Positions 21,267 through 33,430 of a stretch of DNA of 51,095 nucleotides are shown piece after piece; positions within the stretch are counted from its first letter, which is position 1; every line of letters begins with the position of its first letter. Source of the DNA: Geosiphon pyriformis. Taxonomy: Eukaryota > Glomeromycota > Glomeromycetes > Archaeosporales > Geosiphonaceae. The notes below the pieces were generated by a model. The model searched no databases. It had not been told where the DNA came from and saw nothing but the letters and a program-made list of their open reading frames with translations. A program made the position numbers and the translations under genes. The stretch lies in the NCBI GenBank assembly GCA_016748015.1, contig JAAOMT010000563.1, positions 1-51,095 on the forward strand, given 5' to 3'.

Positions 21267-22337
21267 CTATACACCTATAACAACATGTGGATTATAATCC
21301 AACTCAGAAAAGAAAAGGCAAGGCTTACAATGACCAAAGTTAACTGCAAGGGAGTCAGCAACACCAATTATCCTAACTACACCATCTGATAACATCTGCA
21401 CTGCACATCACATGAGATCTGACACCAATCTACCATTACTGACCAAACCAGTCCTCTCCATATCCACTCTATACTTAGATCTTACCAGCCAGATTCTAGA
21501 ACAATATAACTCAACAAAACATCTCACATAATTGATAACAATCCCCACAGTCTCTTTTCTATTTTTAAAAACTCCAACAGCTTCTGCACACCAGTCCTTT
21601 ATAACAAACCCTTTATACACAACCGAATATAGACCAATATCTAAGAAGCAAAGACTAAGGAACTGCAAAACAGCAGAAGAAGACAAAGAACTAGCCCCCA
21701 CCAAAAAGATCCATGAAGCAGAGGCCTTAGCCAGAATTTTTTCTCAGACACCAACATCTAATGTACACAAAAAAGCGTGATCAAGCAGCTCTATCTCACC
21801 ACAAAGCAAACACTGCACACCAGAATAACTCTTATTATACAATTTTTTTCTAACCACCACCAGAAGCTGTCGGTGCACAGCTTTCATCAAATACAAATGT
21901 AAAACAGAAGACTTTTGACTGGTAGACCCAGCAAGCATATGCAAGTCAGGGTGCCATATTTTTGAAGTGGTATCCCAGTCAATACACCCAATCAAAACAC
22001 TCAAAGCAGCATTATGATCAGTCCCAGCTTCTCAACAAGCACAACAAACAAATCTGTACAAATTTCGAACAAAGAGCCAGGCATTGTTAAACACAACCAT
22101 GTTCTCAGCTACCAAGAAACATTCATGAACTCTTACTGGTAAGGAAAACTGAGAACACATAGCAATATCAGCTGTGGCATCAGCCTTCTTATTGCCACAA
22201 ATCCCAGAATGGCTCTTAACTTTTATCCAGCTTACATTGAAATCTTTCTCATAAATCAAATTGAAAATATGATGCCTTTCCATCCAACATGGAGCATGGA
22301 AGTTGGGCATAACAGCAGACATTTCAGATATACATGC
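21267..22337 (-). pseudogene. LINE-B ORF2, C-terminal part (end of RNase H, Cys/His domain)
   Basis: It continues ORF2 after the solo LTR and ends at TAG 21267-21269. It begins within RNase H, directly after the TDSQ block on the other side of the LTR, and keeps WIKVKSHSGICGNKKADA with the His that is Tyr in LINE-A and LINE-D. The CX2CX7HX3C motif reads CLLCGEIELLDHAFLC (about 21770-21820). The terminal block RIWLVRSKYRVDMER lies near 21450-21500. Stops occur near 22030, 21740 and 21408. The role matches LINE-A ORF2. Confidence 0.88.
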
Positions 22338-23316
22338 TGTTATCAGACGAAATTAGAAATATCATTTAGCATGAAACTATTTTATAATTCCTATCATTAA
22401 TTAGCATATATTATCATTTCAAATTATCACTTATTACATTAGCAAAGAATGTCCGAAATTATCATTTAATTAATAACCCAAATTGTATACAACACAAATG
22501 TAACCTAATTGCGATGATCAATCATGCAATATCTTGAACTATGTAACATTCAAAAGTTTGCCGAAATTTATAGAAATTTGCTGAAATAATTGATAGTTCA
22601 CCAAAATATCTAATAGTTCGCAGAAATAACTTGTAGTTTGCCGAAATGTATCTTTAGTTCAGCAAAATTGTAGAAAATAGCAAAGTTCAAGTTCATAGAA
22701 TAGTGTTACGACAAGTTGTATAAAAGAAGAGCTTCTCTCTTCAAGAAAATGTATCTTACTTTAGATTTATCTCTTAAAACCATTCCTATACACACAAAAA
22801 GAAATAAATATTAAATAATTCAAAAAACCAAATTCTTTAATTATTGTACTTGGAAAATCCCCAAAACCCAATTAACATTTCGAAATTGATTAGCTACCAA
22901 TTTCAGTAAACTGTTAGTGACTCCAAGCCTGGATAGAAAACGTTTCCCTTGACAAAATTCTATTTCTTTTACATTTCTTTTATTTTTCTTTTATTTTCTT
23001 ATTACAATCATTAAGGTAGCCTACAGATGAGATTTCTGTAGAAGAGTTGACTTTCACAGCAAAGTAACTACATATTTTAGTGAGCTTCCAGACGAGCAAT
23101 TCCTGGGAAAGAGTTGACGTTTACTACAACGTAACTACATAAAATAACTGGCAAGGAATTGGCAATTCCACTTATAAGCCCAGCAGTTCAAATTATAGGA
23201 GATAATTTGAAGATAAATTCAGTTATTGAAGGTTCAACCACATCCAGAAAACGTGAATTTACAGCAAATAAGTATCAACAACATTACAAAAAAGAGACCA
23301 AAAACCTCCAGTAACA
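22338..23316 (+). mobile_element. Solo LTR of the gypsy-2 family
   Basis: 979 bp from TGTTATCAGACG to CCTCCAGTAACA, in plus orientation, similar end to end to the gypsy-2 LTRs. It is flanked by ATGC on both sides (22334-22337 and 23317-23320), a clean 4-bp duplication. Solo LTRs arise by recombination between the two LTRs of a full element. It interrupts the RNase H of LINE-B. Confidence 0.93.
22552..22676 (+). repeat. ~20-bp tandem array in the solo LTR
   Basis: Six degenerate units of AGTTTGCCGAAATAATTGAT type in the upstream third of the LTR. The same array appears in both gypsy-2 LTRs (about 29040-29190 and 37915-38060). Confidence 0.75.
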
Positions 23317-26300
23317 ATGCATTAATGGTAACTTGACTGTCAGTATATAACACTACCGTACAAGAAGATAGGAGGCACTCTAGTGCCAAAGCTATGGCCT
23401 GCAGCTTGGCCAAAGTAGAAGACAGCAAATTTCAAATCCTCACCCCAAGACTAAGATCTACAATAGGAAAGTACACAGCTGCACCACTGGAAACATCAAC
23501 TAATCCAAGATTCTTTAAAGAACCATCTGTAAAAATGTCAAATAAACTAGACCAAATCTCATGCAAGTTACTCTGCACAATGGAAAATTCCTGAGAATTC
23601 AAAATGTTCAAACCTTGAAGCTGGCCAGTTTGTGCTATATTTGATGATACTAGGCTATTAGCACATAGAAACTGAGATGTGTGTCTGAACCAAGAAGGGA
23701 CAGGACCTTTCAGATTGAGTCTTTTCCACCACCAAAAAGTTTTCCAGTCTATCACATGCCCTTTTTTATCCAGCAGCCTGTTACTAAATGCCATACTAAA
23801 ACACTTCAAAGAGCATATAGAACTGAAGTAAAGGAAGTCTCCCAATACTATTGACATAGAAAAAACACCAGGACTACAGAAAGCACTAGGCAGATTATTT
23901 ACCAAAGACAGCTCATTGTGTAAGAAAATCTTTACCACACCAGCCAAAAAATTGTTCACAGGACTAACATGTAACCTAACAGGAAACTGCAAAAGATTCA
24001 TAAGAGCCCAGCCCATAATCTGTAAGTCCAAAAATCTATGATTGAACAAGTGTCCCAGAATGCCCAAAGCATTAGAAAAAGAGACCACAGCAGCCAATTT
24101 ACTCTCAGACTGAACCTGTTCAAAGGTTTTCAAATCATACAACAAAGAGTGATACAAAGCCGCATCAGAAAAGTCACGGGGAAGGCAGGCTTTAAGTTTA
24201 AGACTCTTCCTAATCATGACATTCCACTTGTAACAAACATTTAATAAAACAAAACTGAACTGAATCCAATAGCTAATGATAGGCTGCAAGACGGCTGACA
24301 CCAAATATGAGAACTGCTTATTAGTAATAGCTTTCTTCAGTACAACATTAACAAAGAAGCGAACATCAGAATGGACTTTGGCAACACTAGACTTGAACAG
24401 TCCTTCAGTAAACAAAAAAATTCTTAGATAATGATGCACTTCACCTTTTTTGGCAATCGAAATTGGCTGACCACAAATATTCAAAGAAGCAATTTTAACA
24501 CCTTGATTAATGAGAATAGCAACTGTCTTATCATTGTTGATGGAAATGTCATTAATCTCAAAAAATTCACTGGCAATGTCCAAAGCATATTGAGTCGAGG
24601 TCTGACAACTTCTGACCCAAATTGTGTTATCAACAAATATACCAACTGTGAAGTAAGATGTTACTCCACCACTATTCTCAATCCTCCCTGACTTTGAAAC
24701 AAACTTAGTATCAATTCAGTATTCACACAAATGTTCATGCCTCTTAATCTCACACAAAAGGGGATCATAAAATATTCTCCAAAGCAGAAGTAAAAAAACC
24801 CTGCTTTAATCCAATCTATCATACACTCTATAGCCATCAGACAGACCAAAATCAGTCATGACCCTATTAATTCTATTTTCATGTATACTACCAAAAAATC
24901 TTATGAACCTGTTACACATCTTGATCCACAGCAGGCTAGTCTTCAGATGGTACCAACCAATAGAATCATAAGTCTTTCACATATTCTGTAAAACCAACCA
25001 AATTTCTCTGTTCTTCTCAAGAGCATTTTCAACAACAGACTTAACAGCAAACACAGGAGACTGTATAGAAGTGCCTCTTAGCACAGAAAAGTTATTACCC
25101 TGGAGGATGCCAAATTTACTGCAGGCAAATGAGATATGATCAGATAAAATCTTAGAAAGAATCTTTCTCAAAGTTTCAACCAATGCAATAAGATGAGTGT
25201 TCGTAAAAACTTCATCCCAGTCATAGGATTTTGGAATCATCAAAACCCATGCCTTCCTCCACAGAGCAGGCACACCACTCACATTTAAGCACACATTTAG
25301 CAGCCTTAACAGGCAATCTATTACTGTATCACTACCATGCTTCCACAACTTATTAGGAATATCAGATAAGCCAGCAGTCTTTCTATCAGGTAAACCATCA
25401 ATGACTAAGAGCAATTTGCTCAAGCCAATAGAATGCATTACACCAGAAAAAGTGTCATTTCTCACATAATCTAAAGGTGCATACTGGTGGGTCCAGAGAT
25501 CAGACAAAGTCAGGGGCACCATTTGCCTCCTTGTCCAACCCTCCATAATTCTATTCACATTAGACTTAACTTCAGTCAGCTCCACAACCAGCTCATCATC
25601 TACCACCAAATGATCCAGCACTACCTTGTGAAAGGGTCAGTCTAGAATGCTTCTAATCATGTCATCTTTATCAGAACAAAAATTTTCTATTTGCTTCTCT
25701 ATTGCCTTTTTAATAAATGCCTCTTCAGCTAATTTTGACTTATGCATCTTAGACTTCCTATAACTTTTACAAACCAATAACAAATGTTTGAGAATAGACA
25801 TAGGATGAGCATTTGAAAAAACCAGGTCATTAAAAGCACAGACTTTGGTTTCATCTAAGATCAACCAAGTTTTTATGAGACAATCAATCCCAATAGCATC
25901 ACCAAAACTAAATTTTTTAACAATTTTGGCAGCCAATATTTTTAACCCAAAAAACCTGGAAAAATGTCTGTTCCTTAAACACTGAAACTCACTGAACCAG
26001 CACTTCAAAAATATCTTATTGGCCAATTCCACTACTGACTTCTCCAGAATTGTCCACATAATATCTATATTACCACATGCCTTCACATCAGAAAATTCAC
26101 TTTCTGTCAATGACAGCTTAAAAGCTGCACAATTTCTAAACCCCACCCACTTGGCACCATCTGCATTCTTAATATTGAACTTCCAACAATCTTTATTTGC
26201 TTGTTTGTACAAGCTATTCAGACAACTATTTAAGAGACCACCCAAATCAACAGACACTATAACAGCTTTGTGATCAGTATTGAAAAAATCAGAAACAGAG

Positions 26301-26926
26301 CCAATTGCATGACCTGCTATTGCTAAAGCCAAGTTCTCATTAACAAAAATGTAGTCAATAGTCTTTTCAATCTCTCTTGAATTGTTTTATGTAGCAGCTT
26401 TGGCCAAAGAATTAAACAAACCCAAATTCAAACAAAATTTAAAGTTCGCACTCCTCCCAGCCCCATTTTCATTAAAATTTTCACTCAATACCACAAAAGT
26501 ACTAGAGTTAATGGCCTTGGCAATAAGAGAGTTTACCTCTGAAGCCTAATTGAACCTAATCCCAGCTGATGCACCAGCATACAAACCCAAGACCATGATT
26601 GAAAGCCTGCCTTTAAATAGGAGTCACACTGAAATAATCCTACCTGAAATCTCTTTTACTCTAGAAACATGACAAGCTAAAGAATTGTTCATAATAACAG
26701 CCACATCAGTACCAAGATAACCTTTATCTAAACCAGACATGAATATCTGTACACCCTTAAACCTATTGGCAATCCAAGGTTTAACACCAGAACGAAGCTT
26801 AGTTTCTATAACAAAAGATACCATATTACCCAAGCTCAAGTGCCACCGAACAACATCTTCTTGTTTAGCAGGTACATTAATATCTCAGATGTTGCATATA
26901 GCAAATTTCCAAATCATACTACTCAT
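23317..26926 (-). pseudogene. LINE-B ORF2, N-terminal part (endonuclease, RT, start of RNase H)
   Basis: Begins at ATG 26926-26924, which shares a base with the ORF1 stop. The endonuclease has ETKL, ENFNEN where GDFN is expected (about 26455-26475), and NTDHKAVIV (about 26260), keeping the catalytic His. RT motif A reads QNM-stop-KTYDSIGW: the catalytic Asp is Asn and Arg is a stop (about 24950-24985). Motif C reads FVDNT (AAC at 24626-24628). RNase H begins FTDGSLKNLG (about 23520) and stops at the solo LTR just after YTDSQVTINA. Further stops lie near 26624, 26540, 26390, 25630 and 24700-24860. Confidence 0.88.
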
Positions 26927-26928
26927 TA
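26924..26928 (-). promoter_or_regulatory. LINE-B ORF1/ORF2 stop-start overlap (TAATG)
   Basis: Minus-strand TAATG: ORF1 ends with TAA (26928-26926) and ORF2 starts with ATG (26926-26924). The flanking codons match LINE-C, where the overlap is ATGA. Confidence 0.75.
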
Positions 26929-28413
26929 AGAAGAAAAAGAGAACAAAGAACTCAAACCAGAGCCCAAAAGATCCAACCTAGCCAATATTAAATGGATTAA
27001 CACTTCTAAAGCCACCAATTTTGACTCTAAACTACACACTTTGGTAGTTAGGACTTTCAAACTGCTGGGACTGAAATCAGAGAGCACAACATCAACTTTA
27101 GGAAGAAAAGAAACAGGTGGTACCAATACTCCATCCAAAGCCATGTCTGAATCCAAATCCAATGCCAAAGAATCAGAAACAACTGGAGGAGATACATGAA
27201 AAACAAAAGGCAGAGACACTGGATTGACAGAACCCAATTTCTTTAAGATGTCAAAAACCTGGTCTGTTACTAGCTCTAGAGAACATTCCAAAAAAGCCAA
27301 ACAATCATTAAAACCAGAGACATCAAAAGAGGCAAAAATTGTGTGAGAAATATTTGTACCTAACACTACACCTATATTTAACAAAGACAAAGAAAAAACA
27401 TGAAAAGGAGAACTGCTGGCAACTTGTGCCCAAGTTTTACCACCAAAAAAAACTGGACAAGCAATAGATGTCTACTTCTTTTTATATATACTGGCTAAAT
27501 GAACCTGATCATAAGAAGTCACCACCCTTTTTCCATGAGCACCAGAATTCCCACTTACAGAACAATCATCAGAAACATGACCAAATTAGTCACACTTAGC
27601 ACAACAAGCCAAAGAAAGACCAGCCCATCTCAAATTCACTCCTTTGAAAACTGGCAAAGAACCAATGGCATTGTTTCTTACTATCAAAACAAACCACTGC
27701 ACATCTATTACAAACATATGAAACAGAATTGTGGTCAATAAAACATGTTCTACTTTCATAAAAGGCTAACAGCTTAGATAAATCATGTGCAGTAATACCA
27801 ATAGACAAAGTGTAAAGCAAAATCCTATAATAATCTCTTGAAATCCATGTTTGTTTATCCCCAACAGCCAATGCCACTCTAACAAAATCTTTTTCCATAA
27901 GAACCGACCACTTGGCAGCAACCATGCTAGTCACATTTGATGACTCAAACTCTACCCAGGCTTTCTGTCAGAGACCAATTAACTGCATCCTTACTGATAC
28001 AACTTTACCAAATTTAGAAAAGACTGATATAACTGCCAATTTGGGAAGATCTACTGGGATTTTCCTGACTATCACTTCCCAATTCAAATGATTGTTTATT
28101 TTTCTTATCTCACTATTGACTAAAATTTTTTTACTAACAGCCAGATCTTTTGCCTTATTCAAACTGGATTCCAAAGTAAAAGATAATTTGATAATCCCAG
28201 AAAATTTTGAGGGAGTAGAAGCTCCCCCAAAACCATCAATTCGATAGAAAATTTTTTTAAGATGCAACAGCTTATTACCAGAGATTTTGTCAGATACTGC
28301 AGAAAATTCAACATCCAATGCAAAAAATTTCTTTGAATCAAAATTCCAGATGTCTTCAACACATGAATCAGCTAATGACAATCTAATGAAACCAACAAAT
28401 TTAGATGCTGGTG
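26926..28413 (-). pseudogene. LINE-B ORF1, C-terminal part (RRM-like, zinc knuckle)
   Basis: Continues ORF1 after gypsy-2. It includes GASTPSKFSGII (as in LINE-C), an RRM-like segment (VIVRKIP, VISVFSKFGKVVSVRMQL, about 27975-28080), a TGA at 27968-27970 where LINE-C has Trp, and the ILLYTLSIGITAH block. A +1 event near 27680 changes frame. The knuckle (about 27570-27612) is CAKCD-stop-FGHVSDDC: all CCHC ligands are kept but a TAA lies between them. It ends in a Ser/Leu-rich tail and TAA at 26926. Confidence 0.85.
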
Positions 28414-29392
28414 TTACTGGAGGTTTTTGGTCTCTTCTTAGTTCTTGTATGTTTGTTGTAATGCTGTTAATTCATGACTATGGGAAGTGTTTGAACCTCC
28501 GATAACTGAATTTTATCTTCAAATTATCTCCTATAATTTGAACTGCTGGGCTTATAAGTGGAATGGCCAATTTCATGCCAGTTATTTGTGTAGTTACATT
28601 GTAGTAAATGTCAACTCTTTCCCAGGAATTGCTTATCTGGAAGCTCACTAAAAAATGTGTAATTACTTTGCTGTGAAAGTCAACTCTTCTACAGGAATCT
28701 CATCTGTAGGCTACCCTAATAATTGTAATAAGAAAAAAAAAGAAAAATAAAGAAATGTAAAAGAAATAGAATTCTGTTAAGGAAAACGTTTTTCTATCCA
28801 GGCCTGAAGTCACTAACAATTTATTGAAATTGGTAGCTAGTCAATTTCAAACTGTTGGTAGGAATTGGTTAATTTCAAGAGAAATAATTGAGAATTTGAT
28901 TTTTCAAATTTATTTGATATTTATTTTGTTTTCGTGTGTATAGAAATGATTCTAATTACTAAATCTAAAAGTAAGATACATTTTTTCAAAGAAAAAAGCT
29001 TTTCTTTTATACAACTTGTCATAACACTATTCTATGAACTTGAACTTTGCTATTTTCTACAATTTCACTGAACTAAAAATACATTTTGGTGAACTACAAG
29101 TTATTTCTGCAAACTATTAAATATTTCAGTGAACTATTAATTATTTTGGTGAATTTCTACAAATTTTAGCAAACTTTTTGAATGTTACATAGTTCGGGGT
29201 ATTGCATGATTGATTATCACAATTAGGTTATATTTATGTTATATGCAAATTGGGTTATTAATTAAATAATAATTTCAAACATTTTGCTAATGTAATAAGT
29301 AATAATTTGAAACAATAATATATGCTAATTAATAACAGGGATTATAAAGATAATTTCATGCTAAATAATATCTCTAATTTCATCTGGTAACA
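28414..29392 (-). repeat. Gypsy-2 3' LTR
   Basis: 979 bp, TGTTAC...GTAACA. It differs from the 5' LTR at about 35 sites by eye, nearly all transitions. Its first 32 bp (element orientation) encode the last ten codons and stop of the extra ORF. A ~20-bp tandem array lies at about 29040-29190. Confidence 0.93.
29040..29190 (-). repeat. ~20-bp tandem array in the gypsy-2 3' LTR
   Basis: Six units in register, consensus close to TTTCGGTGAACTATTAATTAT on the plus strand, about 200-350 bp inside the upstream end of the LTR. Confidence 0.75.
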
Positions 29393-30080
29393 TAACCTCC
29401 TTCTTAAGACTGAGCTTCGTCAAAGTCCAAGTACTGTCTGTAATTTCCAGATAATAATCCAAAATTATTGAAGAAATTTGGTCTGAAAATTGTTGAAATT
29501 TCAGTTCTGTGAGCTTTCCAATGTATTGAATCTTCAAAGGTTGTAAAATTGGGTTTTGTAGGACGTTTTTACAGGTGTGGAATAAATCATAAAGTCTAAG
29601 AGCAGCTCTTAGTTTATAATGACTGTTTGTAGGTTCAGCTGTTGTCTTAAATTCGTTGTGGAGTTGTTTCTGAATAACTTCTTTTGTGAGGTTTGCTGCT
29701 GTAAGCTTCCGTTTTTGTTCGTGAAGTGTTTTTCCAATGTTGAAATATCTATATATTGGAGTATAGTCACAGTTTTCTTCGTTAAGACACAGTTGAAGTT
29801 TTTGTTGAATAGTAGCATTTAGTGGAATACTAATAGGAGTGAGCATTAAGTTTTCTCTTAAAGCAAGCTTTAAAAGTTCTGGCAGGTGAATTCCAGAATA
29901 ACTTCTTGTGTTCTTCTTATATGGGTGATATTTTTGTGAATTTGGGGCTAAATTTATAACTATTTCTGTTTGGGTATAATTAATGTGGTTTCCAGTAACA
30001 GTAATGGATAATTCAGGTATTGTTTTTAAAGCTAACATTAGTTTTTGGGATAATTGTTGAATGTTTTGAGGAATAGTCAT
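29361..30080 (-). CDS. Gypsy-2 extra ORF downstream of integrase, 239 aa, intact
   Basis: Open without a stop from ATG 30080 to TAG 29361, about 130 bp after the pol stop at 30211. Similar in the N-terminal third and the last 50 residues to the gypsy-1 extra ORF. It is hydrophilic, Leu/Lys/Gln-rich, with helical stretches (LPELLKLALRENLM) and no signal peptide, membrane anchor or zinc motif. The polypurine tract is read as codons (KKEV) and the last ten codons (LPDEIRDII region) belong to the LTR. It is the only long intact frame in an element otherwise full of stops. Env-like or chromodomain identity is not supported, and I do not recognise the family. Confidence 0.75.
   Translation of the reverse strand: MTIPQNIQQLSQKLMLALKTIPELSITVTGNHINYTQTEIVINLAPNSQKYHPYKKNTRSYSGIHLPELLKLALRENLMLTPISIPLNATIQQKLQLCLNEENCDYTPIYRYFNIGKTLHEQKRKLTAANLTKEVIQKQLHNEFKTTAEPTNSHYKLRAALRLYDLFHTCKNVLQNPILQPLKIQYIGKLTELKFQQFSDQISSIILDYYLEITDSTWTLTKLSLKKEVMLPDEIRDII
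29393..29405 (-). promoter_or_regulatory. Gypsy-2 polypurine tract
   Basis: Minus-strand AAGAAGGAGGTTA abuts the TGTTAC of the 3' LTR, equivalent to the gypsy-1 tract. Confidence 0.78.
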
Positions 30081-30210
30081 TATAAGAGATTTGAAAACAA
30101 AAAAAAATTATTTTTGGTGTATGGGAGGTTTTTTTTTTATGTTATTTTTGTTTTGTTTTTGTGAGATTGTTTCTAAATTATAAGGAGATAACTATAATAA
30201 TAAATTTAAG

Positions 30211-31400
30211 TTAAGTGTTCAAGTTGGGAGGTTGTTCAATGACAACTATTGGTTCTAAATTTCAGGGAATATCTTTGGAATTGATTAAAGGGAAATGTAT
30301 ACCAATTTGTGAAATTAATGGTTCAGGATTGTTTCTGGAATTATAGTGTTTCAAACAATCTCCATATACAACTTTTGCTAAGATTTTGTTATTAAGTCTT
30401 AGTTTGTATAATCCATTGCCTAGGACTTCATTGATAAAGAATGGTCTATTCTATTTATTTTCAAATTTTCCACTCCATTGTTTTTTAGCCTTGGTTTGGT
30501 GTAAAAGAACTTTATTTCCAATTTTAAATTCGTTTGTAACTGGTGGCAGTTTGTTGTCATGTCTTTCTTTTTGTTGGGCTTGTAAATTTTCAATGTGGGT
30601 GGCTGCTATATGTCTTTTTTCTTCTAATGTACTGAGAAAAGTATAAGCTCTTCACTAAAGTGTTTCTTGTAAGTTTTCTTCTGTGATTGGTTGTACTGGA
30701 TATGTTTCTACTGTGAATTTAATTGGTAGTTTTGCTGTTCTTCCATAAGTAAGATCAAATGGTGTGTGTTTTGTTGTATCTTGTTTTAGTGTTCTATATG
30801 TTAGGAACACTGATAAAATAAAGATATCCCATTCCTGTTCAAAATCTGTTGAGACTTTGGTTAGTGATTCACACAATGTTCTGTTGAAATGTTCTACTAG
30901 TCTATTTGTCTATGGATAGTAGAATGAAGATAAAAATCTTTTGACATTAAATCGTTTACAAATTTCTTATATCAGGTTGTTCACAAAATGTGTTTCTTGA
31001 TCTGATAAAAGTTCTATTGGGCATCCATGTCTACAAATGATGTCTTTGAAGATAAAGTTTGCTACTGATTTCGCATCTGCTCATTGAATAGCTCTGGCTT
31101 CGGGCCATTTGGTGAGATAGTCTACAGCTACTGCAATATAATGGTTTCCTTGGTTTGTGATAGGTAGTGGTCCGACTAAATCGATACCAACTCGGTTGAA
31201 AGGCTGTTCAACTTTGATTGGGTTTAAAGGTTCTGTAGAGCGAGTTCCTCCTCTTCTTTGACAACTATCACAAGACTTAATGTATTTATGAATGTCTTTT
31301 CTCATTTGAGGCCAAAAATAATATTCTAGTGTTTTCTGGGTGGTGCTGTTTTTTCCTAGGTGTGCTGATAAAGGATCTAAGTGCATGTTATATAAAATGG
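30211..31400 (-). pseudogene. Gypsy-2 integrase
   Basis: The HHCC zinc domain is visible (SAHLGKNSTTQKTLEYYFWP, then CDSCQ, about 31265-31370). The first catalytic Asp is in RVGIDLVGPLP (about 31190), and VDYLTKWPEARAIQ precedes a stop. The second Asp (LLSDQ) and Glu regions (about 30880-31020) are present but broken by stops. The C-terminal block includes TPFDLTYGRTAKLP (about 30735) and a weak SH3-like segment (GNKVLLHQTKAKKQW). No chromodomain is seen. Pol ends at TAA 30211-30213. It would insert the cDNA, but this copy is inactive. Confidence 0.88.
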
Positions 31401-31639
31401 TTTCTTTTTCATGTTCTTGTATTAACCTGAGTGGATTGTCTAGATTTCTGAAGTTTCAATAATAAATCATGTTGTTGTGTAAGAAATATTGTTTGGCTTG
31501 TTGTTGTAACTGATGTTTTTTATCTGAGGACCAATCTGTTGGGATTGTTAATGTCTCCAAATATTGTTTAAGATTGTTGTGGTTTTCGGGGTTCATTGTT
31601 TGTTGTTTTGTTGTTAATTCAAATAGGTGTTGGTTTTGT

Positions 31640-33046
31640 ATTCTAATCTTGCCTCATTCTTGAGAAACAATTAATGTTGGTATGGAGTTTTTCTAGTTTG
31701 TGGTGTACAATATATTGGTAGTTGGCTAAAAATCCTGTCCATCGAGTTTGTTTTGTGTTTAGCTAAGTGTTTTTGTTTTGAAGCTATTTGAGTCCAATAT
31801 TATCAGTGATAATATCAAATTTTTTGGGTTTGAGGTAAAGGTTGAAGTGATATAAGGCCCAGATTACTGCTGCAGTTTCTAATTCTGTTGCAAGGTAGTT
31901 CTTTTTGGCTGGTTTCAATGTTCTGCTAGCATAAACAATTACTTGCTCATTTTTATTGTTATCTAACTGTGATAGGATGGCACCAAAGGCAGTATAAAAG
32001 GCATCTGTTGCTAACTGGAATTGGTTGCTGAAATCTGGGTAGGCGAGAATTGGAGCTGTCATTAGTTTTTTTTTAAGGATTTCAAATGCATTTTGGTGTT
32101 CAGCAGTCCATTTGTATTTGACGTTTTTGGTGGTAAGCTGGTTGAAAGGTTTTGCGATTTCTGAGAATCCTTTAATAAACTTCTGATAGTAGGAGACTAA
32201 CTCTATAAATCCTCTTAGTTCTATAGTGTTTTGAAGAGTTTTGAAGTTTTTGACAGCACTGATTTTTCCAGGGTCCAGTTTGATTCCATCTTTACTAACG
32301 ATGTGACTAAGAAAAGCCAAACTTATTTTTCCGAAATAGCATTTTTCGACGTTCAGTTTCAGTCCTGCTTTCTGTAATTGTTGAAAAACTTCTCACAGGT
32401 GTGTTAAGTGTACTTCAAAAGATGGTGAATAAACATCAGTATTATCGAGATAGACAACTACTGATTTCCAAAGGAGGTCTTTGTAAACAACATCCATGAG
32501 TCTTTGGAATGTTGCTGGTGCATTGCATAATCCGAAAGACATTACGTTGAACTCATAATTTTCTCCTTGAGTGGTGAATACTGTTTTGAGGTGATCTTTG
32601 GGATCCATGGCAACTTGCCAATATTCACTCTCTAAATCTAATGTTGAAAAGTATTTGGACCTTCTAAGGGCATCCAACATGTCATCAATTCGGAAAAGAG
32701 AGTAGGCATCTCCAATGGTGACACTGTTGAGTTGTCAATAATCAACACAAAATCGTATTTTTCCATTTTTCTTTTTAACTAGGACCACAGGTGAGATCCA
32801 TGGACTCATTGATGGTTGAATAAGCCCATTGTTAAGTATCCGTTGTACTTCTTCTCTGATAAATTGGTGGCTTTCTGGAGCAACTCGGTAGGCTTGTTGT
32901 TGCTTTGGTTTGGCATCTCCTGTATAGATTTGGTGTTGAACCAAATCAGTTCTTCCTAAGTTATTGTTGTTTTTGGCAAAGATATCAGCAAATTCTGCAA
33001 TTAGCTTTTTGAGCTGGTTCTGTTGTTGTGGTTCAAGTTGTCTCAT
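31640..33046 (-). pseudogene. Gypsy-2 reverse transcriptase and RNase H
   Basis: RT starts near the LIAEFADIFAKNNNNLGRTD region (about 32960-33000). It shows SPWISPVVLVKKKNGKIRFCVDY (in outline, 32735-32800), motif A FSTLDLESEYWQV (about 32610-32650), motif B FNVMSFGLCNAPATFQRLM (about 32500-32550) and motif C YLDNTDVYS (about 32425-32460), where the second Asp is Asn. Stops lie at 32735, 32393 and 31784. RNase H shows ATDAFYTAFGAILSQ, with Ala for the usual Ser/Gly after the first Asp, then ATELETAAVIWALYHF and ITDNIGLK. LNTKQTRWTGFLANYQY follows near 31720. Confidence 0.93.
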
Positions 33047-33430
33047 GTTGATTCAAGATAGTTTTTTCATGACAACATGGTAGTTTTCAGAACTGGGGTT
33101 TGGGTTGATTTTTGGTAGTGAATGTCCAATGATTTCTGAGAAATTGGAAACTGTTTGGAGTTGTTCTTATTGAAAGATGTTACTGTGAATGACTCCAATT
33201 TCTACATTATTTAATAAAACTATGGGATAATTGTTGGAATTGTAAAAAGTAATTTGGACTTTCTTTGTTTCTTCTGGAATATAAATGTTTGGAATCAAGA
33301 TATTATATTCCAAGCAGACTTGTTCATTGGATTCAAAAATTTGTTGTGTGGTTGTTGGCTTTGGGCAGGTGTAGATTTCTGGATGTTTCTCAAAGGATGA
33401 AATAGTAATTGGTTATAGAAGTCATAGAAT

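Noticed and set aside
23234-23428. Short ORF containing an RNase H motif as a separate gene
   Set aside because: It is LINE-B ORF2 reading into the solo LTR.
29361-30080. Envelope gene of an errantivirus-like element
   Set aside because: No signal peptide, no transmembrane anchor, no Cys pattern or cleavage site. Only the position fits.
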